A stretch of DNA of 64,000 nucleotides from Albula goreensis (lineage: Eukaryota > Chordata > Actinopteri > Albuliformes > Albulidae). Below the pieces are notes generated by a model that saw only the letters and a list, made by a program, of their open reading frames with translations, had not been told where the DNA came from and searched no databases. The stretch is taken from NCBI GenBank assembly GCA_022829145.1, contig CM040746.1, forward strand, positions 9,876,684-9,940,683. The letters are read 5' to 3'. Of this stretch, positions 45,452 through 58,601 are shown one piece after another (the stretch's first letter is position 1; each line of letters starts with the position of its first letter). Made by a program: the position numbers and the translations under genes.

Positions 45452-45730
45452 CCTAAAAGGCCCACTCGACTCATTCAGAAGATTTGAAGATATATGCATC
45501 ATCCAGCTCAAACAAGTCCACAAACTGACACGTTGATGAAAGTATGAGTATTTTGGCATTAAAACCAAGATTTCTGACATCCGCCTAAAATGATTCTCCA
45601 CATGGCATATGTCTTTGCATATATACAAATGTGTCATACCTTTCCTGTTCTTAAATTTACTGAACAAGTCAGGGGGCATTACTTGCCTACCTGTTCTGTG
45701 GTTTGTTGGCCTGAAATGAGTCTTTAAGGG
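45452..45730 (+). repeat. Dispersed repeat family R1, copy B
   Basis: It shares the left and central blocks of copy A in the same order: TAAAAGGCCCACTCGACTC, GAAAGTATGAGTATTTTGGC, CCTAAAATGATTCTCCACAT and ACTGAACAAGTCAGGGGGCA. Substitutions and small gaps are spread throughout, indicating an old family. The right block (CATCAGAAGT) is missing or too diverged to see. Confidence 0.55.
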
Positions 45731-46759
45731 CTCATGGTATATGCTACAATTTTTTTTTACCCAAAACTGGATAATCTGAGGTTTTATGATTTTCATTCCT
45801 TCTGGGAAATATCCATTTTAACTTGTTTTTGTTTGTAAATGGTGCAATACAAAGACAGGTTGATGTATTGACTAATAAAAAAGTTTCTCAAAATCCAACA
45901 TCTCACAATCATTTTCCACTGCAGTGCAATGGTAAAACAAGGCATGTTTCCATTAGCATTTTACACATCCTGACCAGAGAATCTCTACTTGAACAAACTC
46001 TCCAGTCCACCCTATACTTAATATATGCTGTCTGAAGTGGAACACACATATATTACTGTACCAGTGAGAGAGCCGTGTCAGTACACAGGTCAAGTCGATA
46101 GCCGGTCATAGTCTTTTAGGATGAATATTCTATACGCAGTCATGGTTTGGGGTTTTTTAGCGGTGACACTGAGAACGAATGAGAATGATTACTTTATAGT
46201 GAGGCCTGTCTGAACTCAAAAGCACTATTAAGATGACTGGGCATTGTAATTGATGCCCATGGTGGAATAGATTTTTCTTTGTTCTTCTGCAAACCGCAGA
46301 TACCTTTTAAATATTGAGGGAGTTTCTGGGGCATTGTGGTGAGAATTTTTTTAATGAAAAGAACATGGGATTGAGCTGCAGTGATTTGTTGGATATTACC
46401 ATTGCAAACACGGTAAAGATGAAACTTTGTACTTGCTTGTTACCCCATACTCTGAGAACTGCAATTAAGATCTCAGAGTGCACACACACTGATACATTTA
46501 TCATTCCACACCTGGAGAACTTTTCAGATGAGCCAGTCAGGAGAGACTCATACCTGTAGGAACTTGACAAGTAACTAGGGGGAGCTCTTGCAGTCATAAC
46601 CCAAAAAACCTAATTAGTTTTTGTACATCCAAAGTCGACCAATGGCAAGACACGCAGGTCCCCTGGGTTCAACCCAGTTACTCTGGTTCAGTTGGACGTT
46701 TATCAATTTACTCTGCGGGCAGTTTACTCACAGATTAGACCACTGTGAGATGTTTTATC

Positions 46760-46865
46760 TGAGCACACAGGAATATTGTTCTGCTAGAGGAAGAACAAAT
46801 AATGACAAGAGCGGACCATTCAGCCCAAATACTGACCATGTACTGACAATGTACTGTCAATCTAG
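46760..46865 (-). repeat. LINE-tail-like dispersed repeat, copy 4
   Basis: ATAATGACAAGAGCGGACCA followed by TTCAGCCCA is the reverse of the TGGGCTGAATGGCC-TGTTCTTGTCATTAT phrase. Downstream, ACTGACCATGTACTGACAAT then GTACTGTCAATC forms a short internal tandem repeat. Confidence 0.5.
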
Positions 46866-47089
46866 AGTACCCAGTGCTGCATCAAACTGGAACTTACCAG
46901 TCCATGAGTTTTGATCTCTACTACATCTGTGATCTTATCAACAGATTTAGCTGAAATGTCAGATGCATGTAAATGATTTGATAATTGCATGCCGTCCATG
47001 CACAGATATATAGTGATATATAGGCGGTAGGCTTTAAAGACTACAAATCCCATCTTCCTACAGTGGAAAGCCACATGAGGGGTTTTTTT

Positions 47090-47375
47090 TTCCTCCTCTA
47101 ATTTTGATCGGTTTTCACATTACCGTTCCCGCTTGTTTCGGAGGATGGATTTCAACAGCCATCGCTGTTCCTCGACTGTTATTGTTAGAGAGGAAGGCCT
47201 GCTATGACCATCCATCTTCATTAAGGCCTCGCTGAACCTTTAAAGTCAATAACCGAGGGGGAGAGACGAGGCACTATCCAGCTCAGGCTTGGTAAAGCTC
47301 CGCTGATGGGGTAATCACATCTAAATTAACTGGCGAATTGCAAGGAGAAGGAATTCCTCCAACGATGGATGGGGC
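47090..47375. promoter_or_regulatory. CNE-like segment
   Basis: Unique, evenly composed text with CpG and TAAT cores (TTTTGATCGGTTTTCACATT, GTCAATAACCGAGG, ACATCTAAATTAACTGGCGA). No repeat or coding signal. Confidence 0.38.
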
Positions 47376-47589
47376 TGGAAATCACAATGTCGCTTCGCAA
47401 TGTAGCTTTTTTTTTTTTTTGGTTTTCCAGACACAAGGACAATGTTGTTCATTCCATCCATACTCAGTTCCCTTTCATCATTCACCAGAGGGACCCAGGG
47501 CCCTGTGAAACTCTCAGACTGGCAAAATATATATATTTTTTAGAAAAATAATCACAGCGGAGCTGTGTAAATACATAAAGGAAAATATG

Positions 47590-47900
47590 TATACAGTCAT
47601 CGGCCTGCAAAGTGTCTGTTGCCCGGGTCTTTGCGCGCCATCATCCATCATGAAATCCTGTAAGGGATAATGTGCCCGGCGTGAGGGGTGGGCTCGGGTT
47701 CGGGCGGTTTTTTTGGCTGACGCCCATAAGCCCTCTATGATGTTATTGCCCATGAGTCGCCACGTCTTTCAGGGTTCGGTAAACACAAATGGGGCGTTTC
47801 CGCCCCGCGATGCGGTCGCTGACATTTCCTGTCGGTGAGAGGAAGTGGAACTCACCGCCAAGGATGGCGGGCGGACTGGTTTGGCTGCTACGCAGGGAGG
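47590..47900. promoter_or_regulatory. CpG-bearing CNE-like segment
   Basis: CpG-retaining unique sequence (GCCCGGGTCTTTGCGCGCCA, GGCGTTTCCGCCCCGCGATG, CACCGCCAAGGATGGCGGGC). Frames overlap on both strands, but none is recognisable. Confidence 0.33.
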
Positions 47901-47979
47901 GAGAAAGACAGGGGCCGGGAGTAGAGATGAAAAAGGCAAACAAAAATACCCTTCCCTTCCCATATAAGAAATGACTGCA

Positions 47980-50480
47980 TTGGGTAGGTGTTCAGCAAGG
48001 TGTCTTGGAGCTAGAGCACTGATCCAACTTCAGGCTGTCTCTGTCCATATTCCTAACCACATCCTCTATAAGCTAATAGGAAAAGCTGATCCTGGATCAG
48101 GGGGAGAGTTTGGATGCTGCACAGGCTTTCCCCTCCAAGGAGGAAGGGACACAGTACTGCAGACAAAAAGCACAGCCAAAATGAAACCCCATTTCTCATG
48201 TGATGAGAAGCTATACAATTCAGGAAGCTTCAATTTGAGAGATCTCTTGTGCTGCGGTTTTTAAAACAATCTATTAGGCTGCATTGGCTTTATTTATCCA
48301 AATATTGCACCTTAAATCATCCCACATCCTACACCACTGGGATCATTTAAGACCCAGGGCCATTTCTGAAAAAGAGCAGTAGGGATGTAAACCCTGTTGT
48401 GCAGGTCAAATTCCCATAAAAATCTGCAACTGCTGACATCTGATTGGCTACACAATCTCTAAGAATCTCTGCCTTCTTTGGAGTCCTGAGGCTGACTCCT
48501 TAACATGAGTTTTTAGTTTGCCAACAAAATAAATAAAGGTAAAGGTAAAAAATGAAAAGAATAAAATCAATCTGCATCTTTATAACAAATTTAACAGCAC
48601 AAATGACAGGAGCACATCCGTCACATTCACTTTTAAAGCTATTTGAAGAGTACAGATCCGTTGATTACAGTTTATACAATGTTTTTGGATGTATACCAAT
48701 GGCATGTCTAACTGTAAACAGTTTGCTTCCCTCATAAATATGGAGAATATTAAATTCATGCAGTTTCATCCTGTTTTGTTATATGTAACTCATAAAGAGC
48801 TTTTTTTGGTTGTGGATAAATTCCACATTCTTACAGCTTCTTGCTGAGGTTTGTGGTGGTTTATGTTATGCTGTTTTCTTTTTCAAAATATCATAATATT
48901 TTTTATAAGGAGGAATGTTATGATGCTCAGAATAGTAGTTTTTTTACGACAACCAAGTACTTCAATATAAAAATCCATATACATATATCCATACTTCTAT
49001 ACTGCAAAATGCCACTGGTTGAAACACAGCTGTCAAAACCAAGCGTCATGACTGTCAGGATTGCTGATCTAGGACCAGGTGTACTCTGGACATATTCTCA
49101 CATTATCAATTATGAGCTAAAAACACAGAACTGTTTCTTGATCAGGGCCCATTGTCATAAAGCATCACCGAGAGAGTTCTGATGTATGACAGTTCTGGTG
49201 TAACTTGTCCATCTCTTTACCTTAACCATTATAAGCTAAATTGCATTCAAATTCTGTATTCCCTCCCTTTAAACATGTCCATCTGTCTACTAGCCTTTCA
49301 TAATCCCATCCACTCTCCTTTCAGATCTTGGTCTTTGTACCTGCTACAGCCAGATCTTTATGTCATTAGTGACCATGTCTTTATAGGAAAGATAATGAAT
49401 TCTTCCTCAATCTCAAGTCTCCCCTCAGCAGGATTCGGAAGCAGGGGATCCTGGGTAATTTTTAGACACATCGGGGATCAGATCTGTGGAACTCAAACCT
49501 TCTCAGATCTCTGAAGATTTATGCTGTTTACTCCTACTGCTATCACAAAGCCAAATCGAGAGAGAATTTCATCAATCCCCAAAGCCAACACCACTAGGAG
49601 AGAGAGTGTAGCCAGAGGGGAGCAACTGACAACAGGAAGTGATGTCACATCCTGTTTTGTTTATACGGTAACCAGAGTTCAACCTTGACACTTTATTTTT
49701 TTTCCTCACTTGAAGGAGAGAGCAACAGAAGTTTCATATAAGCCAAAAGTGGGTGTTTTGTGTTTTTATTTTTTTGTGAGAGACATTGCAGAGCTTTCCT
49801 AACAGCATTTAACAAGCTGTGGGCGTCTAGCGCACCACGTTTGATGCTAACATTCTCAGTTCTAGCTGACAGTAGCCGGGAGACTGTCTATTCTTCTCAG
49901 CCATGGGGTGGACATGAGGAAAAAAAAACACTGTAACCCCCACAGCTGTTTCACATAGAATTATACCAACAAAAGGAAAATTTACTGTGTAGCCCAAGTT
50001 TTCTTATTTGAATAAAAAAATTGAGTGACGAGATTGGACAGTTGACAATACAACTCAGTACAATAGAATTTTTGATGCAAACACTTACAGCTTCCTTTCA
50101 CCTTCACTTTCATGAAAGACATTAAAAAATGTGTTTTTTAATCATGTTTACCTAAGCCTTGTGTTTTGAATGGTGAAGAAAAGTTCACCTGATAAGTGAA
50201 CACAGCATTGCGACATGCCTTCCTTCACGCTGAGATTGATGTTGGTCATGGATCAACATTTTCTCCTCGAGTCTCCTTCAGGAAATAATTTTTTCTTTAG
50301 ATGTGATATTGTGCCTGTCCTCTGTGAAAGTTATTATTGTAAAGAACATAATCATCTTTTTTTCCCCTCCATACCTTATGTCTACAGATCCCAAGGCCTG
50401 GGCCTGAATAACAGCGGCTGAAGGGCACGCTGCAGTCCTTCAGCGCATTTTTCCCATGAGCCTCAGCTTCTGTTTTACAC
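47980..50480. other. Mostly featureless
   Basis: Two phrases (GCTGATCCTGGATCAGGGGG near 48086 and GCTGATCTAGGACCAGGTGT near 49062) share a GCTGATC-GGA-CAG core and may be fragments of one dispersed repeat. Otherwise unique. Confidence 0.4.
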
Positions 50481-50489
50481 GCAATAAAA

Positions 50490-50690
50490 TTTACATTTTG
50501 GGAATTTTAGCAGATGTCCTTATCTAGAGTCACTTAGACAGCTTACATTGACACGCTATCAATTTATACTGCTGGGTACTTCAAGCCATTCAGGTGAAGT
50601 CCTTTGTAAAAGCTATGACAGCTCTGCCTTGGAATTGAACCTGCAACTCCTGATTTACAAGTCCAGTCACAAACCATACTGAAAAGAGCT
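50490..50690 (-). mobile_element. tRNA-derived SINE relic, reversed
   Basis: The tail (50491-50547) reads TTACATTTTGGGAATTTTAG then CAGATGTCCTTATCTAGAGT and CACTTAGACAGCTTACA, the reverse of the fish SINE tail. The body includes TATACTGCTGGGTACTTCAA and AAGTCCTTTGTAAAAGC. A reversed B box (GAATTGAACC, 50632-50641) is followed by CTGCAACTCCTGATTTACAA, the reverse of the tRNA-like head. The order and the roughly 200-bp length match the copy at 1876-2065, so I place them in the same family, each independently decayed. Confidence 0.8.
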
Positions 50691-50984
50691 AGAATTGATA
50701 AGAGGAGAGCATTATCTTTGACTGAAGACAAATGGTAACCTGTAACACCTAAGGAGTGGCTAGTGGACCACATATGCAGCACTGATGAACGAAATCCCCA
50801 CATATTAATCACCAAACCATGGCATAAATCTGTAAATACAGGGCCCAAACTACACTCAAGATGAAGCCTGAGCAAATGAGTAAACAAATGGACTGTAAAG
50901 AACTTTGTCTTTAAATATTTATTTGCAGGTTGAGTAACCCAACCCAAATTATACAGTCCAGCAGTGTGCTTCGTTAATAGCGAG

Positions 50985-51265
50985 TCGAGCAGGTTGTGCG
51001 TGTTGCGCATATTGGCGGTGAGTAGTCATTCCCCTGGAATCTCTCGTTTCCCCCAGCTCACCGTTCACGCGGTAGTCAATCTTTTTGACATGTCCGCTAA
51101 TTAAGCTGAGGAACGCAAACAGAGAAATTAGGTGCTCCCTCAAATGGCTTTCAGATTTCGCCCAAACGCGGGTCGCGGGGAGCGGAGGGGAACCCGGGGG
51201 CCGCGACGCTCCGGAATGACACAGTGTTTGTTTAACGAGGCTCGTAAAACTAATTTACCTTAAAT
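50985..51265. promoter_or_regulatory. CpG-bearing CNE-like segment
   Basis: CACGCGGTAGTCAATCTTTT, CCGCTAATTAAGCTGAGGAA and a CpG-dense stretch near 51165-51215 (AACGCGGGTCGCGGGGAGCG). TAATTA and a nearby GTTTGTTTAACG give homeodomain- and forkhead-like sites. Confidence 0.4.
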
Positions 51266-51429
51266 TAAACATAAACGCTTCCAGCTGCATCCATGGAGGG
51301 GGACGCGGCTGACGAACACAAGACTGCTGCGGCTTTCATCCTGACAATAAGCATGTGTTGGGCGTCACGACGTGATCCGACCCGGCCTGTATAATCTAGC
51401 GGATTTGGCAGGTGAATAAGACTGAAAAG

Positions 51430-52256
51430 GAGAAATGACCTTTCAAACATTGTATAAAATTCATAAACGTGCTTAGCCTGTACTCTTTTACATCATCAGT
51501 AGCTCAAACACACTACCTCCAAGAGAATGAAGGAACACAAAAAGTCCTGAGGTTTAAAAAATGCAGGATGTTTAAGATTACGAAGCGCGTCTTAACCCCA
51601 CTCTTTATGATTTAAAAGTCAAGTCTTTTTCGCTTGACCTAGACACTGCCAAAGAAAAAAAAAAGAAAAAAATAATAAGACAGGGAAGATTTTCTTTTTC
51701 AAAGGGTATTTTATGGAGTTTCCCCTTTGATACGTCAGCGGCATAGAAAGATAAGGGCTTATTTCAGCTGTTAGGCCTAATTTTCTCCTAAAACTCAATA
51801 TTACATTCCGCGGTTGAAAGCATAAGAGCGGGTTGCTGACGGACAGTTCTCCAGCCCTTGGCTTCAAGAATAATAATGCTTTTTCATCCTTCCTCCCACA
51901 CCCCGCCCAAACGTCCAAGGAAACCAGGGCCACAGAGTCAATCTAACCACAGTGTGGCCTGAATTCAATAAACAGCCGTCTTCTCTCTTTGACAAAGAAA
52001 TAAAAGCAGGCCTCAGTTTTCTTTTTTTTTTTTTTTTCCAAAAACATAGTTTGGCAAGCACACCGATCACCATAATTAACTTGTGTTTGTGAAGATGAAA
52101 ACTCACACTTGGTTTTTTGGAAGTTAAAATTTAGCAGCGCATGTTGACCAAATCCAAGGCTGTGTTTTGTTTTTCCAGTAAGCATATGCAAGTTTTTCTC
52201 TGCACAGAATTTAACAGTATTTTTGTTAACCTGGGGACCCCTGAATACACAGTTTA

Positions 52257-52289
<33 letters not shown>

Positions 52290-53125
52290 ATGCTAATGCT
52301 ACAATGTTGCATAACATTTTAAAAGAGAGGAAAGTTAAGAGCTGGCTGAAATACATTACTCAAAAGTTAAGGCCAAAGCAGGTTACATTTACTGAAAACT
52401 CTTTGTGAAATATCATACTGCTGCCTGATTAGTCTTGTCTCTCAGCGTTCAGTGGTTTCTCAGTGTGTGTCCCGTCTGGGTGAAAGTCAGTTTAATCTGT
52501 CAGCTGTGAAACCGAGGAATACAGAGTGACGGTACTCTGTCCTGCAAGATAGCATTTCATCCCCTACCTGCCTGATGATCTATATCTGCAGTCCGATGTT
52601 TTGATGAATGTCTTCGGTCCGCATAATCTGTATTCATGTCTGTATTTATTCATGGACTAGCACAGAGTTAGGATAATGGCTTTATTTTTAAAATATGCAT
52701 GCATTCATCATTTAAAGGCAAGTTAAGTGGCTTCCTCACTGTACTGAGGAAAAGGTCAAAAATCATCCTTTCATTTTAATTACATGCGATACGCTGTACA
52801 TGGACATAAGGAATCGAAGATTGAGGTTCTTTCTGGATGGGAACATTGCTATATTTCATACCATGCTAACCTAGCCTGTACATGCCGTGAATCTTTTTAT
52901 TAGGGCAAAGCCATAACCATTTTAGACAAGGTGTCATTATTCAGTTTGCACTGGCAAACTTTTTAAAAGTCTAACAATAGCAGCAGGGAGGGCATGAGAC
53001 AAGAGTGTTTTAGCATTTGAGTACAAGAGATAAATAACAGAAAACGGACAAAAGCCGCATATTTTGTGAGACCTTTTTGACTCTCCTAATAGTTACGGTA
53101 TTTTTGTGTGTCCTCTTTATGTCCT
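51430..53125. other. Mostly featureless
   Basis: A-rich and T-rich runs (51655-51680, 52020-52038), one CA microsatellite, and otherwise unique sequence. Confidence 0.42.
52258..52288. repeat. (CA)13-(TA)n microsatellite
   Basis: A pure CA run changes to a short TATA run. Confidence 0.95.
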
Positions 53126-53129
53126 GCTG

Positions 53130-53340
53130 AAGTACATGTCCTTTACTTCGATTTAAATCGGAAGGTAATCCGGCAAAATGTCATGGCGGTAACCTTGTGC
53201 CTTTAAATGAAAACAGTGTGGCGCACTGGGAGTCAAATATTTAAAAAAAGAAAAGGCAGCCTACCGTCATGTCGGCGTAATGAATTGCTCGTTTTTTTTG
53301 TCCTCTCGAAAAACCAGAAGGAGAGTCGACCTACAGCACT
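53130..53340. promoter_or_regulatory. CNE-like segment
   Basis: CTTCGATTTAAATCGGAAGG is a palindrome (CGATTTAAATCG), followed by CpG-bearing GTCATGGCGGTAACC and GTCATGTCGGCGTAATGAAT. It is unique and non-coding. Confidence 0.33.
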
Positions 53341-53399
53341 TCAGAAGTATTAAATGACGGGGTGACTTCATGTTCGCCAGGACACTGGAGACGTTTGAA

Positions 53400-54980
53400 C
53401 CAGGCTAGCCAGGGGAACAGAGCCATCCATTCTGTTTAGCGTTGGGATTTCAGCTGTAAAAGTGCAGTAGTCTTATCTTATAGGCCCTGCCACTGAGGGC
53501 AAGCCCAGTGCCTCCCATTAACCCAAGGAGGGTCTCATTTGTCGGGTACATTGTCAGATTTTTGACATCTTTTTTCAAATCAATATAAATAGTGCTTCGA
53601 TGATGAATATAATTGGTTCAGGCCTTTGTGGTGTGTCTGTGTGAGTTTCTTTTTTTTGTTATTTATGTTATGTTGTTATCATGTATTTATGCATGTGAGT
53701 CTCTTTGAGATATGAATCTCTTTTCAAGGGAGCCCAGCTCTCTGTGTTGTGTTTCTGGGCTAGTATGCGTGTGCATGTGCGTGTGTGTATTTCTGTGCTA
53801 TAGGTGCATGTGAGATTTTACTGTATCAAACAATGAAAAGTGCAATACCGAACAATTCATTATAGCACAGCTGGGACTCAAATTCCAAGGTACTCAAAAG
53901 CACAGCTCCGCTTTGCTTAGCATGCCACACGAAAGCCCTCATTTTCCCACGTTTTCTTGAGCGGAGAGACGGCTTCGCGTTTATCCACGGGGAAATCAAA
54001 AACGGGTCCCGTGTTGTTTTATCACGATGAGAATCCGCTCACATTAGTACCCAGAGGAGCTCCTCTGGTGAAGAATCCGTCTCTCAGCCCATCCATTATC
54101 CTGATACATTTCCATGTAAATTCATGTAAAATGGAGACAGCCAGGCCTTTCCCTTCATCACATCTACATAGAAATCCTATTCATGAACCCTCAGAATCTA
54201 CATAGTGGTTGGAGGAGTTGTACCTCCGTGGAAAACATCACAAGCAAATCTTATAACGATATTTCTTATAACAGTGATATTTGATCATCGTATAGTATTT
54301 ATGGGGTTTTTTTTTTGAGACCAAATATATGAGACCGCAAAACAGTGAATGGTACTTCACATAAGAGACCACAGGACTCTTAGATTTTTAAATATATGAT
54401 ATTCATTTGAATTTACACCCTCATATTACTATAAGGAACCATATATTTGATAAATCGCACAGAGTTTACACATTCACACCCCCCTAGTTCCATAATGCAT
54501 AACCTCTGTTACTAACCCCGAGCCTCAATTTCATAGTTTGTACCCTCGGATTACCAATTCAAAAAACCCTCAAATTAATAATGCATAACTTCAATTCACT
54601 GCATTCATTTAAAAAGAGGGTTTCAGTTAATAACTTCAGTGAATGAATAATTGAATTCAGAGCACCAATTAGTTATTAGTGGTTTTGAGTTATTAAACTG
54701 AAGCTTCATAAGGAATCTGCTGGAATAAATGAAAAGATGGCAGGTGTGATGCCCAAGGTTCACCTTTGATAAATAAATGTTCCACCTGTCAATCATCTAA
54801 CTGCCAATAGAGAGAGGCAGAAATAAGCAGCGGGGCTACATGTGTTAGCATACTGCTAACTCAGGTGTTTTATTGAGGCTGGAGCCATCATTTTGTTTAA
54901 TCCTCATTTAATATCACAATGACAGGATGAAACCAGTGTGAAAATGTGGCAGTTGTTCAGCTGTTTTGCTTAAGGACTAA
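53400..54980. other. Mostly featureless
   Basis: Unique AT-leaning sequence with a short T/G-rich stretch at 53630-53800. No supported gene. Confidence 0.42.
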
Positions 54981-54984
54981 GAGT

Positions 54985-55210
54985 TAGTTTCAACCAAATG
55001 CATTCAGTCTCTTCTAGGGCTTATGTCTCCTACTTTAAGATTTATTTGAACCTAATAAAAGCACTGCTTATAGCAATTCTATTAAAATCAAAAGAACACA
55101 TTCCAAAGGATACAAGGATAACAATAACCTATAGCATACTGAAGTTGTTTTGTGTTTTTAAGTCTGTTTTAATTGAATTGCGTATGCCTCTAAAGAAATT
55201 CCATTGACAG
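54985..55210. mobile_element. Possible diverged MITE relative
   Basis: The right end (55165-55196) reads TTTTAATTGAATTGCGTATG then CCTCTAAAGAAATT, close to the right arm of the 44825-45024 element (TTGATTGAATTGCATATGCT then CTTAAAGG). A left partner, AGTCTCTTCTAGGGCTTATG (from 55006), resembles that element's left arm AGTCTCTTTAAGGGCATATG. The length (about 225 bp) also fits. The outer GGCTCGG ends are not recognisable. Confidence 0.42.
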
Positions 55211-55365
55211 CTTCCTTTTCTGCACTCATAAGGTTTGTGTCTGATGTCACACTTATAGCTCTTAATGATACAATGCCTGAATGTAGTTCTATTACCAATG
55301 GAATGCTGGGAACAATGGCTGCTCCTGCTCTGCAGGTGGGCAGCACAGAAATTCTCTCAGCAACC

Positions 55366-55389
55366 GCAGATATATCCAGATATCTGCGA
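55366..55389. repeat. Short palindrome CGCAGATAT...ATATCTGCG
   Basis: CGCAGATAT and ATATCTGCG flank a spacer of about six bases, an almost perfect short hairpin immediately before a T15 run. Confidence 0.6.
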
Positions 55390-55489
55390 AACGACTTCAG
55401 TTTTTTTTTTTTTTTAATATTCTCAGTAAGCGTAAAAGCGGCTCACTCTGTCACCCAGTGGGCCATTTCTGAAGGAGCAGATAGCTGAG

Positions 55490-55800
55490 TGTTTTTTAAA
55501 TATCCTATCCCTGGGAAGGAGGCGAAGGGTGTATAAGTGAAGTGTGACAGCTGGCCCTCCCATTCGCGCCTTATTGGACGAGGGCATCTCGGGGTCTCTC
55601 TCGCACCTCATTTCTCTGAGGCCTCCGCCAAAGCACGACGTCGTCCGGAACGGCCACTCGGAGTGACGGTGAAATGCGATACGCTTGCGCGCCTGGCTTT
55701 TCTATTAGGAGAGCGCCATGGAGGGGCCTGCATTGTGAGGCTCTTCGCTCTCCTCTGTTTGATGGCATTCCGAAACTAATGTGGCAGTTCACAATGGGTG
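55490..55800. promoter_or_regulatory. CpG-bearing CNE-like segment
   Basis: CpG-rich unique text (AAGCACGACGTCGTCCGGAA, GAAATGCGATACGCTTGCGC). It contains the palindrome CGACGTCG around a CRE-like core. Short frames on both strands are unrecognised. Confidence 0.36.
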
Positions 55801-55809
55801 GAACTGGAA

Positions 55810-58560
55810 GGTGAAGGTTTATACGGCTAGGAAACTATAAGAGCATGAAACCATTAAAATGTTGCAACAAACTGTCAAAGTATCGCCAAAGCGTATTTGT
55901 GTCCAGCTGTGTCTTACTTAAGTAGTGCGCTACTTAAGGGTAGTTATACTAACACTGCTTTTAAGTGTTAATTAAGAAAAATAGTAGTTTCTGCAAAAAT
56001 AGTATTTTAAAAGAAGAAGAATCTATGTGTAAATTTAGAACATATTTTCAATTATTTCTCAATATTTTGGAGAAGTGGCAAAATTGGCAACAAAATGTAT
56101 ATTCTCAATGACAGAGGTATTATGCTGAAACATTTGAATAACTTCAGACTGAATTTTGATTTTCTGCTGTGAGTTTGGATTTCCCTAATCACATTAGTGT
56201 AAGACAGAGGCTCTGACAGGCAAAGCACCAAACTCAACATCCCTGTATGAAAAACCATGTAGTTCTGTAGCTCCACCCATTGTTCATGAAGCCACATATA
56301 CCCTTGACTAATTCAGGGGTAGTTTTGCTTCCTGTCATGTGACTGTTACTAATGCTTCACAGACAGCGGCTACCCACAGGTTAATTAGTTGTGGGCCTTT
56401 GAGTGGTGCATGGAGTAAACAAATAAGCTTGTGGTGAAGTGGTGCATCACTGTTAAGGGCTATGGCTGGAAGTCCGCCATGTGATTTCATTCGTCAGTCT
56501 AAATGCTCCGCAGTGACCTCTCCTGGTCTCTCTCATGCCTGCAGGCTTTGTCATGGTTTTGTATTTCTCTCATGGCACCACCAATACGTGACCGCTGTCG
56601 TATTCTCAACCCAAAAACTAGCAAAGGTTTAGTTGCCATATGAATCGAAGGAGTCACACGTCTCAGGAGGGAGTTTTGTGGTCGGTGGGGGCAATGAAAT
56701 CATTAAATTAAGTTCAGAAAATGTGAGACCATTAAAGAAATCTATGGTTTTGCTCCTTGATTTCTTCTGTCTTTAATTTCCCACACATTGAGAAGGCTGC
56801 ATAAACTCTGCCTCAAAACACCACACTATACACTCACAGCAATAGTAATTACTTTGTTGCTGGCATTGGCTATATCTAGCACAGCTACTTACAGTCATAT
56901 AATAGTGAGATAGATTGTTAATTATAATGTCATTTTACCCATTCAAGCTCTTTGTTATGCCAATATATCACCCAAGGGGCCCTTGCGAGTGAGCAGTGCA
57001 GTAATTAATAGGAGATAGATAAGTGGATGTAATTTCGCACACATACTTATCCACCACAGTTCAACAATGCATAGGGCATTAATTAAATCACAAATAAAAG
57101 CACTGTATCTCACAAAATCTCACTTAAGTAGAAATGTGTGTATATTTATGAAATGAAAATAAAAAAGTAATAATAATGGAATTGGGTTGCATATCCTTTT
57201 TAAAAACTCCCAAAGCAATAACAACATGGGGAAGAAGAAGAAGAAAAATGTCAAATGAATTATGATTATGATTGTATAAAAGTGCATAACAATGTTCCAC
57301 ATTGTGGAACTTTTCATTTTCAACGCCCCCAAAAAAAAAAAAAAAAAAAAACCTTGGTGGTAAACAAAGTAAACCTGGAAAGCCATAATTCCCCTAGAGC
57401 CAATGGCCTGACACTTCATTGAGACGTTTCATCTGTCTACGGCCTCTTCTTTCATGTTTTTCTCTTTTCTCTCCCTCTTTCCTTAGTTTCCCTTTCTTTG
57501 GCTGAGAGGAAGAGACTGAGATATGTAGGCGAAAGGGAGAAAGGAGGTAAATTGAGTCAGAGGCATTTGACCTGGGAAAATGGATTCACCAAGACTGACT
57601 GACAATTTGAAATGGTTAAAGACGTTTTAAAGGGCGCCAAGAGTAGCCATCTGAAACATTAACCCGTTGAAAGTGTTTGGTTGGCTCATCACTCATGAGT
57701 CTTGTAAGAGCCCTTGTAACTTACTTGCCAACCTGACGTGTCTTGCCAAACGCTTTTCTTGGGTTCAGTATTCAAAAGCTCATTGACATATCTCTCTCCA
57801 CGGATTTTAATGCAATCCCAAGGCCCAGCTGAATAAATGCCAACCTGGTAAAGCTGAAGTATTCCACAGATAAGAGAGATAGGCTAGAGTTTTTAAATTT
57901 AATATGAGGCCACAACCTATGTCATACTTTACTGCTTGGCTTCCCAAATTCTAATCTAACGCTTTTGGGTGTTTTGTGATGTTGCATTCTGGGTAAATTC
58001 CTTTGCTGCTTGTACCTGATGGCTCAGCAACTCAGAAGGGAATCCCCAAACTGGGTACCGGGATTTCAAACCCCACTAAAATTCTGCAGTCATCTCTCAA
58101 TTTTAATAAGATTTGAGAGGAAATTATTGGCCTTTCTCTGCTGTGGCCATATTAAATTACAGGCAGTGACTTTTTTAATTTTAAAAAGTCAGCTTACACT
58201 TATGTATAATGGCAGGAAGAAGTGAGACAAATGTGAGCACTGTGAGCAGCTAAGCCTCGGTCTTGTGTTTGGTAACTGCATATGGTCGTGAGGAAATTGC
58301 TGGATTAAAAGATACTGAAGGTTATTTTGGGTTTGGATATCCAAAACCAAATTGACCTGGATTATCCATTTTTTTTATTATTTGAAATTAAATTCTAGGG
58401 TTTCGTGCTATCTTTATGGAGTTTTGGGGCCGCTCTCTTCGCATCTGCGGTTATCATCAGCATCAGCTTGTTCGGGTTTCCCACCTGCAGGGAGATGTAT
58501 TAAAAATGACAACATAATGTCTGCTAAATTTGCTGGAAACTAGAAAAGCTCCCTGTTGGA
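55810..58560. other. Mostly featureless
   Basis: A22 run, pyrimidine-rich stretch 57430-57500, and otherwise unique sequence. A B-box-like GATTTCAAACCCC near 58063 lacks a supporting SINE body. Confidence 0.42.
57331..57352. repeat. A22 homopolymer
   Basis: A run of 22 A preceded by CCCCC. No retroposed body is recognisable upstream on the plus strand. Confidence 0.9.
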
Positions 58561-58570
58561 AAGCAGAAAG

Positions 58571-58601
58571 TTTTTTTTTTTTTTTTTGGGGGTGGGGGCA
58601 G
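58571..58601. repeat. T17 then G-rich run
   Basis: T17 followed by GGGGGTGGGGG, an unusual homopolymer junction. Confidence 0.9.

Noticed and set aside
57331..57352. A22 run as the tail of a retroposed gene
   Set aside because: No reading frame, known repeat or target duplication adjoins it.
58010..58085. Possible SINE head (GATTTCAAACCCC)
   Set aside because: No A box in place and no family body or tail nearby.
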